A stretch of DNA of 64,000 nucleotides from Anodontia alba (Eukaryota; Mollusca; Bivalvia; Lucinida; Lucinidae). The DNA lies in the NCBI GenBank assembly GCA_964016985.1, contig OZ024825.1:2167501-2231500 (forward strand). Direction: 5' to 3'. Positions 30,408 to 41,644 of the stretch are shown piece after piece (the first letter of the stretch is position 1; each line of letters begins with the position of its first letter). The notes under the pieces were generated by a model, which had not been told where the DNA came from, did no database searches, and saw only the letters and a program-made list of their open reading frames with translations. The position numbers and the translations under genes were made by a program.

Positions 30408-30647
30408 ATCATAGCTTCAATGGATGGAGCATCTACCATGCAATATAACCGCACCTGTTCGGAACAGACCTGTACGGGAGAATACACGAATTACTATTGC
30501 AGTTTCGCCGAGGAGACCTCGATTTGCAAGACATGCTGCACAAGCGACAACTGTAATGCTGGGATCTACACGGAAAATTCGGCAGTGTCAAATAATGGCC
30601 GCCTTTCCATTCTGGTGCTTTTATCAGTACTATTTTTCAGCTTCTGA
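30408..30647 (+). CDS. Ly6/uPAR-type three-finger protein, last exon with GPI signal
   Basis: Seventy-nine codons and a TGA stop, entered in phase 0 from TATGTTGCAG. It supplies the rest of the domain: RTC, QTC, YYC, then SICKTCC and TSDNCN. The CC-x3-D-x-C-N arrangement (CCTSDNCN) is the C-terminal hallmark of Ly6 proteins. An N-glycosylation sequon (NRT) precedes the sixth cysteine. After the domain comes a short hydrophilic linker (GIYTENSAVSNNG) with small residues suitable as GPI attachment sites, then a terminal hydrophobic stretch LSILVLLSVLFFSF. Twelve cysteines are present with the first exon, two more than the common ten. No nearby AATAAA was noted. The M7 MITE begins 89 bases after the stop and may be in the 3' UTR. 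Confidence 0.82.
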   Translation: MIASMDGASTMQYNRTCSEQTCTGEYTNYYCSFAEETSICKTCCTSDNCNAGIYTENSAVSNNGRLSILVLLSVLFFSF

Positions 30648-30735
30648 TAATGTTTGTAGAAGAGCCACGCCAAGTGAAAAGTACATGTTTTCGAGTATAT
30701 ACGAAAAGCACAGATTCGGGCCGCATGTAGTCGCG

Positions 30736-30962
30736 TTAAGGGGAATGGATACACTTTCAAGATAGATAACTCTGTCAAAATTGTTTCTGCTCCCTTCTGA
30801 ACAGGGGTCTATTCTAAAAGGAAAGAATTTGCTCCCCTAGAGTAGACCTATTTTCAGAAGGGTCTTGGGATGCAGGAAAGGAAACAGGAAGTCACAAAAG
30901 TTGTCCCATAAGTTGTCCCACAAAATGGCGGAAAAACTCCCATGTGTATCCATTCACCTTAA
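30736..30962. mobile_element. M7 MITE, best copy
   Basis: TTAAGGGGAATGGATACACT at the left and GTGTATCCATTCACCTTAA at the right. Interior inverted segments TCTATTCTAAAAGGAAAG and AGAGTAGACC. Confidence 0.7.
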
Positions 30963-31189
30963 AGACACATTTTGGATTGCATAACATCTAATGACCATAC
31001 GCAGATAAAGATAAGAAATCCTTGGTGATTTTGGCCACCCTTATAATTATTTCTTCTTTAGCGATTTATTATATTGTTAATGTTCTCTAAAAAGCTGTTT
31101 GTCTACCCGAGCCACTTTATTTTACATTTTCAGAGTAACTTGCTTTTTTTGTCTGTATGTTTTGACATGTTTGTTTGGTGTGTACTTCG

Positions 31190-31247
31190 ATCGATCGAGA
31201 GAGAGAGAGAGAGTGAGAGACTGAGAGAGTGTGAGTGAGAGTACGAT

Positions 31248-31320
<73 letters not shown>
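31190..31320. repeat. GA microsatellite
   Basis: Interrupted then pure GA run (about 31252-31318). Confidence 0.9.
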
Positions 31321-31390
31321 TATTGTATCCGATACGAGTCCTTTTTGAAATGAGACACTCTGTTGCACAGTAAGGAACTTATAAAATATA

Positions 31391-31668
31391 CATCAGGAAA
31401 ACATGCCTATATAATTTTGACCCCCTTAAACCCCACTTTTATATAGTAAAACTGGGATTTACAGGGGTATACATTATTTTCCTTATTTCTGCTAAAAACA
31501 TAGATTGTGGGTACTTGTTAGAACCGCCTCGCCGAGGCGGTTCTAACGAGTACCCACAATCTATGTTTTTAGCAGAAGTATGAAGAATATCAGAATTTTT
31601 CATCTGAAAATTTTCATTTTTTGGTGGTAAAATTTTCAGTATATTTGAATAGGCGTGTTTTCGTAATG
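31391..31668 (-). mobile_element. M1 palindromic MITE, copy 5
   Basis: CATCAGGAAAACATGCCTAT to AGGCGTGTTTTCGTAATG, minus orientation, all three hairpins present; central one about 31493-31578. Confidence 0.85.
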
Positions 31669-31707
31669 ATGTGTCGCAACAAACAATGAAATATGTGTCG
31701 CAGCGTA

Positions 31708-31912
31708 AGAAATGTACCTTCTGAAGTGTGCGCCCAACGAAGACTGAAATCAGCCTGCCCATCAACACAGCCTGATCAGAGTCTGCGTTGTCCGCATGAA
31801 AAAACTTTGCATCATTGGCTTTCTAAACTGCTCCCAGTGAAGATTCTGATCAGACCGCACGAATGCGCAATCTGATCTGAATCTTTACTGGGCGCAGATG
31901 TCCGAAGGTACA
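31708..31912. mobile_element. MITE with module B core, second terminal type
   Basis: Ends AAATGTACCTTCTGAAGTGT and GATGTCCGAAGGTACATT. Interior: ACGAAGACTGAAATCAGCCT and GCAATCTGATCTGAATCTTT blocks. Confidence 0.65.
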
Positions 31913-32033
31913 TTGTGGCTTATATGATGTTTTCAGGAATTCTCTGCGCTGTTAATCATGTAAATTGTTTAAAGATATTTTAGTATGCGTTTTCTCAACT
32001 ACACAAATTATGGTTTATTTTCAAAATTTGGAT

Positions 32034-32035
<2 letters not shown>

Positions 32036-32117
<82 letters not shown>
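32036..32117. repeat. TA microsatellite
   Basis: About 80 bases of pure TA, cruciform-prone. Confidence 0.95.
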
Positions 32118-32119
<2 letters not shown>

Positions 32120-32221
32120 CACTAACGTAATGTGGTTCTCTTAAAAAAATAAAGGGCAGTTTTAAGCTTGCGCCATGTCAAATCTTGTTGTTGTTTTTTT
32201 TTCTGTGTTTTTTGTTTTTTT

Positions 32222-32525
32222 GCCGGTCTCGGTGGCTCAGTTGGATGCGCGTCCGATTGGTGATCAAGAGGTCGCGGGTTCCATCCCCGCTGGGTCGGCA
32301 ACATTCTTTCTTGGAGATTGATCATGAAATGTTTTCTACGGTCATTCTCTCCCTTCAGCTGATTCAAGAAGGGCAGTTGTCAGTTTCTGGCGAAAGAATG
32401 TACACAATACTGCTTAACCGTTTAGAGGACTGAGCCTGTCCAGTAAAAGTGTGGTTAGATAAACTGACTTCGCTCGACATGACCCCATGGGTTGACGGGG
32501 CCGTATAACCTCAACACAAACAAAC
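32222..32525 (+). mobile_element. tRNA-headed SINE S1, copy 2 (full length)
   Basis: The head folds like a tRNA: GCCGGTC at 32222 pairs (two wobbles) with GGTCGGC near 32293, and the T arm is GCGGG-TTCCATC-CCCGC. Promoter boxes: TGGCTCAGTTGGATGCGC (A) and GGTTCCATCCC (B). Body with CAGTTTCTGGCGAAAGAATG; 3' end GCCGTATAACCTCAACAC and a CAAA-repeat tail. Confidence 0.85.
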
Positions 32526-32529
32526 AAAC

Positions 32530-33006
32530 AAAGTCTTGTTTTGTGGAAATTAAACAACTAGCTGATTTCGTTCGGTCAATTCGGCCTCATCAGTGACCCT
32601 CTTACACATTTTGAAAAATCTCGGAATGTGCTAACTGATCACAGATGACCAGATAATATGAAATACACTATAGTGAAGTACGGGGAGACTTTTTACGGCC
32701 GCCACACGGCACTTACCCCAGCTGCTGTGAAGATAAATAGATTCTACAAGGAATGACCCTTGAGATCAATGAACACACTCACAAACAGCTTAAGTATCAA
32801 GTTTATATCAAGTGAAAAAGTTTATGAAATGAATAAAATAATCAAAGCGCTGTAGGCGCTGGCGGCCTGGGCATCAGAAGGCCCAGAGGCTTCAAAGATC
32901 ACCAGATTTCAAATAAACACAAAATCTGTAAAGGCTAATATGATGAATATTTCAATAGAACGTCAATGCGGGGGCATCTGTGTACTTTGAACACATATCT
33001 AGTTAA
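32530..33006. other. Unassigned DNA
   Basis: No gene, repeat family or RNA seen. Confidence 0.4.
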
Positions 33007-33255
33007 CAAAGAATCCAAAAATAATGAGAAATATAAGCCCTTTGCCTGCAAGGTCAGTAACTCTTAAACTATGAGACTTAGAAACTCAATTTTGTGTTCT
33101 CTAGTAAGTGATTTTCAACAAAAAATCCAAATATAATGAGAAATATAAGGCCTTTTGCCTGCAAGGCCTGTAACTCTTAAACAATGAGACTAAGAAACGC
33201 ATTTTTGTGTTCCCTAGTAAGTGAATTTCAACAAAGAATGCAAAAATCATGAAAA

Positions 33256-33294
<39 letters not shown>

Positions 33295-33510
33295 AATAAG
33301 TCGTGCATCCAGAGTATAAGGGAGATAACACCAGACGGACAGATGGCCGGATAGACGGACGCTCAGGCACCTTTGCCTGCAAGGCCTCGCACTCTAAAAC
33401 CGTAAGTCTGAGAAACTCAATTTTGTGTTCTCTAGTAAGTGATTTTCAATGAAGAATTTTAAAATCATGAAAAAATAAGGCGTGTATCCAGAATATAGCT
33501 ATCAGGGTAT
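33007..33510. repeat. About 112-bp tandem repeat with AAAT insert
   Basis: Three to four diverged units containing ATAATGAGAAATATAAG, TTGCCTGCAAGG, ACTCTTAAAC and TGTGTTCTCTAGTAAGTGA. A 40-base AAAT run lies at about 33256-33298. Confidence 0.7.
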
Positions 33511-35070
33511 CAGTCTGTCTTTCTTTGGTTAAAATTTAATTATTATTTTTTAACAGTATATATAGGTAAAAGTTATCAAAAGATTTAAGGCATAATATGG
33601 TTTCAAACATCAAAATCGTTTGACATTTTTTCTCGGCTTTTGTGATACGCAAATACTCGTTCTTTTCCGTTCTACTATCGGCTGTCAAGATCGGCTATCC
33701 ATACAACGTAATAATTTGCAGTTATGAATAAGCTCATCATGGCTCGAAATTCTTACTCAAACAGTTTCGTATGAGAAGCATCGTACATATATCAAAGTTT
33801 GTTGTAAACATAAACCTTATTATTATATTCAACCCGAATATATATTTATTTTCACGGGCCTTTTTTTTCTAGCGTAGTTGCAGGCAGTACTTTGCACTTT
33901 TACTCGGGGTTTTCCGTAAATGATTTGGCAGGGGTTGAAATTTTGGTATGACTACTACGGCTTAGGCCAAGCCCAGGCCAAAAACCTCTTCGGGTTCATA
34001 AACAATATATCAACTAAGTTATAACGCATTCGCGGTTCCTTTGGATATGATTTTCTCTTTAATTGCATGAGATAAGTGAAAAGAAAAGAAGACACGTAGA
34101 ATATTTAATTGGTAGGTGAGTTAAAGCCTTACCACTTGTAGGTTTTGACCCTCCCCACTCCCACTTTGTGTGGCGCTGGGGGAGCTCCTTCTCTATTGCA
34201 AACTCCTAAAATCATCTCAGCTTGTTACAAAACGCTGTAGATTTGGCGAGTTTTACTGGAGTAATCATATTCGTCCGCCTATAGTGTACTCAGTATGATC
34301 AAAATCTTATTTCTTCAGAAGTTTGACACTTTCTTTGGTTTTGTTTATTTATTCGATATTTATAAGCACCAGAGTGTACAAAGCTTATATTTTTAAATGC
34401 GGAATTGAGCGTTGTCAGTGTTATCAAGGGACTATTTCAGGGCGATTTTAGGTAGTTATTAGGAAGGTCGTATCAGCTAAACGGGCTGTTGAAAATGCGT
34501 GTAAATTTAGTGGCGCTAAACCGCCTCAAAAATCAGTAGTCACTAAAATTTTAGGCCAAAAATCAGTAGTCAATAAGCTCCATCCCGACCCTCAGGCCAG
34601 TGACTCGGTGAAAAAAAACAAACAAAAAAAAAACAAACAAAAAAAACTACCAAGTCCTACACTGCTTAGTATAAGTATGATCCAACCGGCTTGACATGAC
34701 CCTAATGGCTTGACTGAGCCGTAAAACCCCAACTAAATCAAAAGGTATGATCCAAAAATGGAATTAGTTTGAGATAACGCCAAAGTCGCACGGCATAAAT
34801 CAGGAGATATCCCCCAAATGGTCGGACACTATTCTTCAATAATTTTCATTATTAACAAGAACTGACAGATCACCTGCCGGCTAATTAGTCTCCGACAACC
34901 ACTCCTTTATTTTGGTGCAGTCGTGTACTAAAAGACGGACCACTTAACATTTTCAAGGGGTGGGCTTTTTTTTTTTTTATTTCTTGAGAGCAGCTTTTTA
35001 TTTTCTGCTGTCGTAAAGCTAAAATATTTTTCACAGGTGGAAAGTCATACATTTTTTTTATGAAGACTTA
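33511..35070. other. Unassigned DNA
   Basis: Only recognisable piece: a SINE-like 3' end at about 34675-34742 (GCCGTAAAACCCCAACTAAA). The remainder has no coding signal I trust. Confidence 0.4.
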
Positions 35071-35169
35071 GCACGTTTTTAAACACACTTTCACACTTGT
35101 TATAGGAGACACTTTTCAAAATTTCATGTACTGTCAGGCTATTTTCTTTCTGTTCTATATGCGCCATGC

Positions 35170-35290
35170 GAAAACATGTCTTCGGACATATGCTGACAGC
35201 GAAGGCCCAGATCAGCCTGCGCATCCACGCAGTCTGATCAGGGCCTTCGCTATCCGCTAACAGAATCATTGGACACTACAGAATGTATGA
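35170..35290. repeat. Module B hairpin, fourth context
   Basis: GACAGCGAAGGCCCAGATCA and its partner CTGATCAGGGCCTTCGCTATC, followed by GAATCATTGGACACTA. The same context recurs at 63375-63470 and inverted near 27030. Confidence 0.65.
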
Positions 35291-35616
35291 ATGGAGAGCT
35301 AAGACCCGGATGTTATTTTTTGCACAGAATGATCTGAATCTGTTTTTTTTTTGCGCATGCTCGAAGGTAATTTTTCGCTTTACTCGGCCCATGTGATACC
35401 ACCAAGCTTTAGAGACAGGATAACCTTTACAGATGGCATGGAATAGTTAACATGCATAAGGAAACGCTGTTATAAATGACGTAGCAAGCTATTCTGCAAA
35501 CAGACATTTCACCTATTCTGAACGGGTGACAAAAACCTGAGATGTGCAAAAATATGTGAAGATATTCAGGAAATGCCGCAATCGCAAAGGACAGTCCTCC
35601 CGAGGCACCAAAAGAT

Positions 35617-35836
35617 GTAGACTGGCTCCAGTCTCCAGTGACAATATATTTTTCTCATATTCCTGTTTGATAATCCACTAAAATAAAACCAAAAAATATC
35701 ATGACTATAAAGGCTGGTCACTAGTGACCAGCCTTTATAGTATTGGCATTACTTTGGTTTTATTTTAGTGGATTACTCGTATTAAACAGATAATAAGAAA
35801 AAAAATATTTAGTCACTGGAGACTGGAGCCAGTCTA
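35617..35836. mobile_element. 220-bp foldback element
   Basis: Ends GTAGACTGGCTCCAGTCTCC and GGAGACTGGAGCCAGTCTAC are exact inverted repeats. The centre 35704-35741 is a perfect 38-bp palindrome around CTAG. Arms between are imperfect. Confidence 0.8.
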
Positions 35837-35995
35837 CAAAAGAAAGAGAGATGAGGAACAATTAAGGACAAAACAAGCGCCACACATGAAATCACAGACG
35901 CACAAACAAAGAAGAACTGTAACAGGAGAACTGCCTTGGAACGGCCAGTAGGAGAACTACAGGGGTATTTTTCTTTCTCAAGTAGGATTTTGTTT

Positions 35996-36399
35996 TTAAC
36001 CCTTGTCCTGCTGAATAAAGATGCCACGCCCACTTCTAATTTTCAGCCAATCCGATTACTTGATGCTATAAATTCACATACTTAATGGCAAACAGTGCAA
36101 ATCCAGATCAGTTGGCTTCTTCAGAAGCCAACTGATCTGGATCTACACTATTTGCAAAGGCAGGGTATATCCGGGTTCAGCAGGACAAGAGTTAACCCTT
36201 CTCTTGCTGAACACGACATACCCTGTCTTAGCAAACAGTGTAGATCCTGATTAGTTGGCTTCTGAAGAAGCCAACTGATCTGCATCTGCACTGTTTGTCA
36301 TTTAATATGTGAATTTGCAACCAAAAACCCGGATCAAGTAATCCGATTGCCTGGAAATTAGAAGTAGGCGTGGCACCTTAATCTATTCAGCATGACAAG
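35996..36399. mobile_element. Head-to-head dimer of the long M11 MITE
   Basis: Unit 1 (35996-36195) and unit 2 (36192-36399) are inverted copies meeting at GAGTTAACCCTTCTC. Each has its own hairpin AGTTGGCTTCTTCAGAAGCC (or TTCTGAAGAAG in unit 2). A single copy is at 55903-56106. Confidence 0.8.
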
Positions 36400-36454
36400 G
36401 AATAATATGAGCATGGAGGATGAAGACCATTTGAGCCGCAACGTCAGAAAACTT

Positions 36455-36625
36455 ACCTTCATGCTTTCTGATCAGAATCCTCAATGATGCATTTTGGATA
36501 GCCAAGGATGCAGTTTCTTCATGCGGACAACGAGGACTCTGATCAGGCTGCTCGGATGCTCAGGCTGATTTGAGTTCTTTGGGGGGTAGTTGGGGGAGCA
36601 TATGTCAGAAGGTACGCATTTTCAC
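36455..36625. mobile_element. MITE with module B core (ACCTTC ends)
   Basis: AAACTTACCTTCATGCTTTC left and ATATGTCAGAAGGTACGC right; interior GACTCTGATCAGGCTGCTC. Confidence 0.45.
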
Positions 36626-36904
36626 AGTACGGCTCACTTATATCAATATACTTAGTGTATGCATGCATTCATCATCAATAAACAATGCTACTGCTTCAGA
36701 TAAACAATGCTGATGCCTCAGATAAACAGATATTATGCCTTTGATAAACAGTGCCAACGCCTCTGATAAAAAATGCTAATATTTCTGACAAACAATGCTA
36801 ATGCTTCTGATAAACAATGCTAATGCTACTGATAAACAATGCTTATGCCTCTGATATATAGTGCTAATGCTTCTGATAAACAATGCCTATCATATCATCA
36901 TCAT

Positions 36905-38178
36905 AATCGGATTTTTGATTAACGTGCAGGTACAGGGGCAACATCCACATCAGTGGGCCCCCTTCCAGATAGCTGGCTTGCTGCACGCATGGTAGACCTT
37001 ACACCAGATCTCCAGGTATGTCTATCATGAGGGTTGATAGCCGAGAGCCTCCACTCTCTGCAATCCCTCTCTGTCAGCTGCTTCCATGTCATCTTGGGTC
37101 TCCCAGGCCCACGCTTTCCATCAACCTGTATGTCAAAGGCTGTCTTGACTTCACCATTGGAGCGTTCCACATGTCCATACTATCGGAGTCTTCTCTCCTT
37201 CAGAATGAAGTCCAGATCCTCAATGCCAAGCCGCGCAAGTAGCTCATTGGACCTGGTGGTGACAATGTCTTGCGGCCTGACATTGCAGATCTGTCTGATC
37301 ATTGCCCTGTCATTTCTCTGCAGACGCTGGAGGTTTGGCTTTGTCAATGGCCAAGTCTCACTGGCATGGAGCATTGCGCTCCGCACACAAGAGCTGTACA
37401 CACGGCCACGTGTTTTGAAAGAGAGGTGGCGTGAAGAGAGAACTGGTAGCAGATCCTTGAACTTCTTCCAGGCGGTTTTCACACGTGTTGTGGTTGAAAG
37501 TTCACAGCCACCTGCTGCTGAGAGCATGTCTCCTAGGTAGCAAAAGGAAACTACCACCTCAGGCTTGTCAGGTCCGACCTGGACTTCCTTCTGTGGTCTG
37601 CCATCCAAGGGGCGTGCAGTTCCCTGACACCGTGTACATCTGTAGTCAGGTCTTTTGTCAAGCGCTTGAGCCCACTGCATTTCTTGTGCACCCAGTGCTT
37701 GCAGCCATTGCAGAAAATGCTGTTGCTGCCCACTCCAGTGCGACAGACGGTGCATGGAAACTCGCCTGAACTCTGCAGGAGGTCCAGTCCCGTACCTCAG
37801 ATCATGATCTTTGTCTTTCCTGCATTTACTCTCAGTCCTTTCTTCTCCATTGCTTCTTTCTAAGTCAAGAGCCTCCTGATACAATCCTCAAGCGATTCAG
37901 CGATGATAACAAGGTCATCGGCATAGAGGTCCTCCCAGGGGACCCCAGAGCGGAATTCACGTGATAAGGCTTCAAGCACAATAGTGAAGAGCTGCGGGCT
38001 GAGTACTGATCCTTGGTGAACACCAACCTTCACTTCAAACTCTTCACTGTACCCCTCACCAGCACGGACACGGCTCCGCGCATTTGCGTACATCCCCTGC
38101 ACCAGTCGCACAACCCACTCCTCCAACCAAGTATTCTCAGCGCCCACCAGATGACCTTCCGAGGTACTCGATCAAACG
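36905..38178 (-). mobile_element. RTE-like LINE fragment in satellite
   Basis: A 5'-truncated LINE beginning at the KAFDRVPRK block of the RT and ending in an ATGATG-type tail next to satellite. The clade (RTE-like) is a guess from the protein style. Confidence 0.7.
36919..38178 (-). pseudogene. LINE RT C-terminal half, multiply broken
   Basis: Minus-strand frames in order: the RT palm (VHQGSVLSPQLF, then YADDLVIIAESLEDC) at 37860-38178; a small Cys/His zinc-like segment (FCNGCKHWVHKKCSG, then CTRC) at about 37600-37733; then the C-terminal domain (FCYLGDMLSAAGG, VRSAMLHASETWP, LRWYGHVERS) to a stop at 36919. Reading passes through at least three frames, so shifts and a stop near 37180 inactivate it. 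Compared with a full LINE the endonuclease and RT fingers are missing. Confidence 0.8.
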
Positions 38179-39550
38179 CTTATGTCTCTGATAAACAATG
38201 CTAATGCCTTTGATAAACAATGCTAATGCCTCTGATACACAATGCTTATGCCACTGATAAACAGTGCTAATACCTCTGATAAACAATGCTAATGCTCAGA
38301 TAAACAATGCTAATGTCTCTGATAAACAATGCTAATGTCTCTGATAAACAATGCTCAAGTCTCTGATAAACAATGCTCTCTTATAACTACTGCTTATGCC
38401 TCTGATAAGTAACGCTAATGCCTCTGCTAAACAATGCAAATGCCTTTGATAAACAATGCAAATGTCTCTAAAACAATGCTAATGCCTCTGATAAACAATT
38501 ATAATGTCTTTGATTAACAATGCTTATATTATATCTCTAATCAACTAATAAACATTGCTAATGCCGCTGATAAACAATGCTAATGCCTCTGATAAACAAT
38601 GAAAATGTCTTTTATAAACAATGCAAATGTCTCTATAAAACAATGCTAATGCCTCTGATAAACAATGCTAATGTCTTTGATAAACAATGCTAATATCTGT
38701 AATAAACACTGCTTATGCCTCTGATATACAATGCGAATACTGCTCGCTGATAAACAATACTTACGCCTCTGATAAACAATGCTAATGATTCTTATGCCTC
38801 TGATAAGCAATGCTAATGCATCTGATAAACAATGCTTTTGCCTCTGATAAACAATGCCAATGCCCCTTATAAACAATGCCAATGTGTCTGACAAACATTG
38901 CTTATGCCTCTGATATACAATGCTAATACCTCTGATAAACAAAGTTTATACCTCTGTAAAACAATATTTATGTCGCTGATAAACAATGCTAATGCCTCTG
39001 ATAAACAAAACCTCTGATAAAACAATGCTAATATCTCTGATAATTAGTGCTTATGCCTCTAATAAACAATGCTTATTACTCTAATAAACAAAGTTTATAT
39101 CTCTGATAAACATTGCTTATGCCTCTGATAAGCAATGCTCATGCCTCTGATAAACAACGCTAATGCCTCTGATAAACAATGCTGATGTCTGAAAAACAAT
39201 GCTAATGAAGCCAATAAACAATGCTAATGCCTCTGATAAACAATGCGAACGTCTCTAATGAACACTTCCAATGTCTCTGATAAGCTATATAATGCCTCTG
39301 ATAAACAATCTTAAGACTCTGATAAGCTATGTTATTATCTCTGATAAACAATGCTAATGTCTCTGCTAATGTCTCTGATAAAAAAAATGCTAATGCCGCT
39401 GATAAACAATGCTAATGATTTTGATAAACAATGCTAATGCTTCTGGTAAACAATACTTATGCCTCTGATAATTAATGCTAATGCGTCATAAACAATGCTA
39501 ATTCCTCTGATAAACAATGCTTAGGTCTCTGACTGACTGATTGAGTTTGG

Positions 39551-39862
39551 GTTTTGTTTGTTTGTGTTGAGGTTTTACGGCCCAGTCAACCCAATGGGGT
39601 CATGTCGAGCGCGGTCAGTTTACCTAACCACACGTTTACTGGACAGGCTTAGTCCTCTAAGCGGTTAACCAGTATTGTGCACATTCTTTCGCCAGAAACT
39701 GACAACTGCTCTTCTTGAATCAGCGGAAGGGAGAGAATGACCGTAGAAAATATTTCATGATCAATCTCCACGAAAGAATGTTGCCGACCTCGGCGAGGGC
39801 TGAACCCGCGACCTCCTGGTCTCCAGTCGGATGGCGCATCCAACTGAGCCACCGAGGCCGGT
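39551..39862 (-). mobile_element. tRNA-headed SINE S1, copy 3
   Basis: Minus orientation; head at the right (GCCGGCC near 39862; A-box-like GGCTCAGTTGGATGCGCC), tail at the left (CAAACAAACAAAAC as complement of 39551-39565). It lies in the satellite, directly against S4. Confidence 0.85.
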
Positions 39863-40146
39863 AGAGTTTTGGTTTAACGACACGTCAACCCTTGTGGGTT
39901 ATTTTGTGTCATCTCCCAGAGAAAGGGAGAAAAGAGATAGAAGAGATAGTAGAGGAGATGAAAGAGAGGGCTAGGGAAGAAAGAGGAACAGGAATGCAAG
40001 TGAAAAAATAGAATAAATAAAAACGTCCCCTTTTACCCTTACTTGCTACAAGGATAGCAGGCCTTGTCCAACTGTAAGCCAATCTCAGATGGACGCCCAG
40101 GTGACGTAAGATACACGACACCTTCGCCACACCAAACCACCCCATT
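39863..40146 (-). mobile_element. SINE-like element S4, longest copy
   Basis: Minus orientation: conserved segment CTTACTTGCTACAAGGATAG (plus strand), purine-rich spacer, 3' end complement of TTTAACGACACGTCAACCCT. The right boundary meets the 22-bp satellite. Confidence 0.55.
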
Positions 40147-40239
40147 GTGTCTCTGATAAACGTTGCTTATTCCTCTAATAAGCAATGCAATGCCTCTGAT
40201 AAACAATACTTATGCCATTGATAAACGAGGCAGACGACA

Positions 40240-40791
40240 TTGAAATATTTTTTCTTATTTTCATTCCCAAAAAACAGGATTTGACATTTAACGCAAGACA
40301 TTCTCCAATACTCACCAATGTGTCTTCTGCTGAATTAGCCAAGAGAGTGGCAAAGATTAAGTGCGATGGCTCTATTGAGTAAAAACAGTTTACGCAAACG
40401 CCTCATCCTCAACCCCCCTCCCCCTTCCCTCTCCCCCTCCACACACAGTTTAAGCAAACGCCTCATCCTCAACCCCCTCCCCCTTTCCCCCCCACCATAC
40501 TCCCATACATGAGAGTTCTGCGTTCCAGATGTTCATATTTTACATTTATATGCTGTTATCTATGCTTTTGTTGTTCTTCGGAACGCATATCTATAAACAG
40601 CAATAATTAATGAATGGGTGCATGTCTAACTTGTTGGACTACCCGCCCCACCCACCCCCCCCCCCCGCCCCGCCACTGCCGACCGTTCCAGTGCGGTTCG
40701 TCTGTTGCAATTCCTCTTTGTTTATACATCAGTTATTGCAACTGCGCAGAACATTGTGTCTTTTTGTTTATTCCTTATCCCTTCTTTTCAT
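40240..40791. other. Unassigned with M2 remnant and C-rich repeats
   Basis: M2 remnant at 40230-40360 (AGACGACATTGAAATATTTT ... GTGTCTTCTGCTGAATTAGC). A two-copy C-rich repeat at 40385-40495 (GTTTACGCAAACGCCTCATC) and a C run at 40650-40668. Confidence 0.45.
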
Positions 40792-40898
40792 CCCAGCTAG
40801 CATTCTTTATAAATATATAGCGGGCCGTTATCGGCCCGTCAGTTACCCTGACGGGCCGATAACTGCCCGCTATAGATTTATAAAGGATGCCTACTGGG
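40792..40898. mobile_element. M9 palindromic MITE, copy 2
   Basis: CCCAGCTAGCATTCTTTATA to ATGCCTACTGGG; the core AGCGGGCCGTTATCGGCCCG faces its complement across TTAC. Confidence 0.8.
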
Positions 40899-41029
40899 GT
40901 GCTCGGGATGGCTGTGCTTCGTTATTTCCTGGATAGCTTACAATTTCAGAGTGTGAGGAAAATGATACATACACTTGTCAGTCCCACAAATCTCACAGTC
41001 TTTCTAGACTTGTCAATATACTGAAATGA

Positions 41030-41270
41030 GCCGGGGCACAGCATTTCCTGCAAGACTACATGTGCGCCCAGCAAATACTTAGATCAGCCTGCGCATCATC
41101 AGCAGGCTGATATGAGTCCTCGATGTCCGCTTGAAGACGATTTGGACCCTTACCTACGCACAGAACGCTCTGCGAAGACTGATCAGACTGCGTGGATGCG
41201 CAGGCTGATCCGAGTTTTAGCTTGGCGCACATGCGACATTGTAGGAAATGCTGTGTACAGGCTCAAATGA
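41030..41270. mobile_element. M6 MITE, copy 3
   Basis: GCCGGGGCACAGCATTTCCT and TGTAGGAAATGCTGTGTAC ends; internal module B blocks. Confidence 0.75.
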
Positions 41271-41316
41271 CAGACAGCCAGCTACAAGGAGGAACAATAC
41301 AAATACCTATTTACCC

Positions 41317-41490
41317 TTAGTATTCGGACAGAGAGGCAAGAATTCAGACAAAGAGGCCTGAGTTAACAATGTATATTCAAATCAGAGGCCGCAGAACCTG
41401 GCATCTGATCAGGATCTACACTGTTTATAACTCATCCAGCAGTTTTAGATTCATCAACAAGTAAGGAATCAGGCTTGTTTAAATTTTAGG
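41317..41490. mobile_element. M11 MITE, degenerate
   Basis: CCTTAGTATTCGGACAGAGA start, hairpin remains (CATCTGATCAGGATCTACAC), TTTTAGGACAAGG end, as at 54785-54968. Confidence 0.5.
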
Positions 41491-41644
41491 ACAAGGTGAT
41501 TTATGTGATAATGTATTTCTGTCCCCTGATTAGTTGTAACGAAGATATAAGTACGTATACATTAACCCTTAAAATGCCAAGAAAACCTGCATCTGAAAAT
41601 GTCGTCTGTTTATGTTGTCTGCTAAATATTCTCGCAACCCTTTC

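Larger units (their letters stand above)
36672..40228. repeat. 22-bp satellite, invaded by LINE and SINEs
   Basis: Tandem copies of AATGCCTCTGATAAACAATG plus CT, 22 bases per unit, in blocks 36672-36900, 38180-39535 and 40147-40228, with many point changes and partial units. The non-satellite parts are the LINE at 36905-38178 and two SINE-type elements at 39551-40146. Confidence 0.9.

Noticed and set aside
31117..31368. Ser-Leu repeat protein
   Set aside because: Translation of the GA microsatellite.
32222..32300. Functional tRNA gene in SINE S1
   Set aside because: The cloverleaf is recognisable but two extra bases separate the T stem from the acceptor strand, and the same head recurs in dispersed SINE copies.
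37034..37540. 168-codon plus-strand open frame
   Set aside because: Antisense shadow of the RTE-like LINE relic.
38646..38942. Repetitive protein FIRGISIVYQRH...
   Set aside because: It is the 22-bp satellite read in translation; because 22 is not a multiple of three it cycles through frames.
36672..39535. CRISPR-like array
   Set aside because: The 22-bp repeats are contiguous with no unique spacers, and the context is animal DNA.
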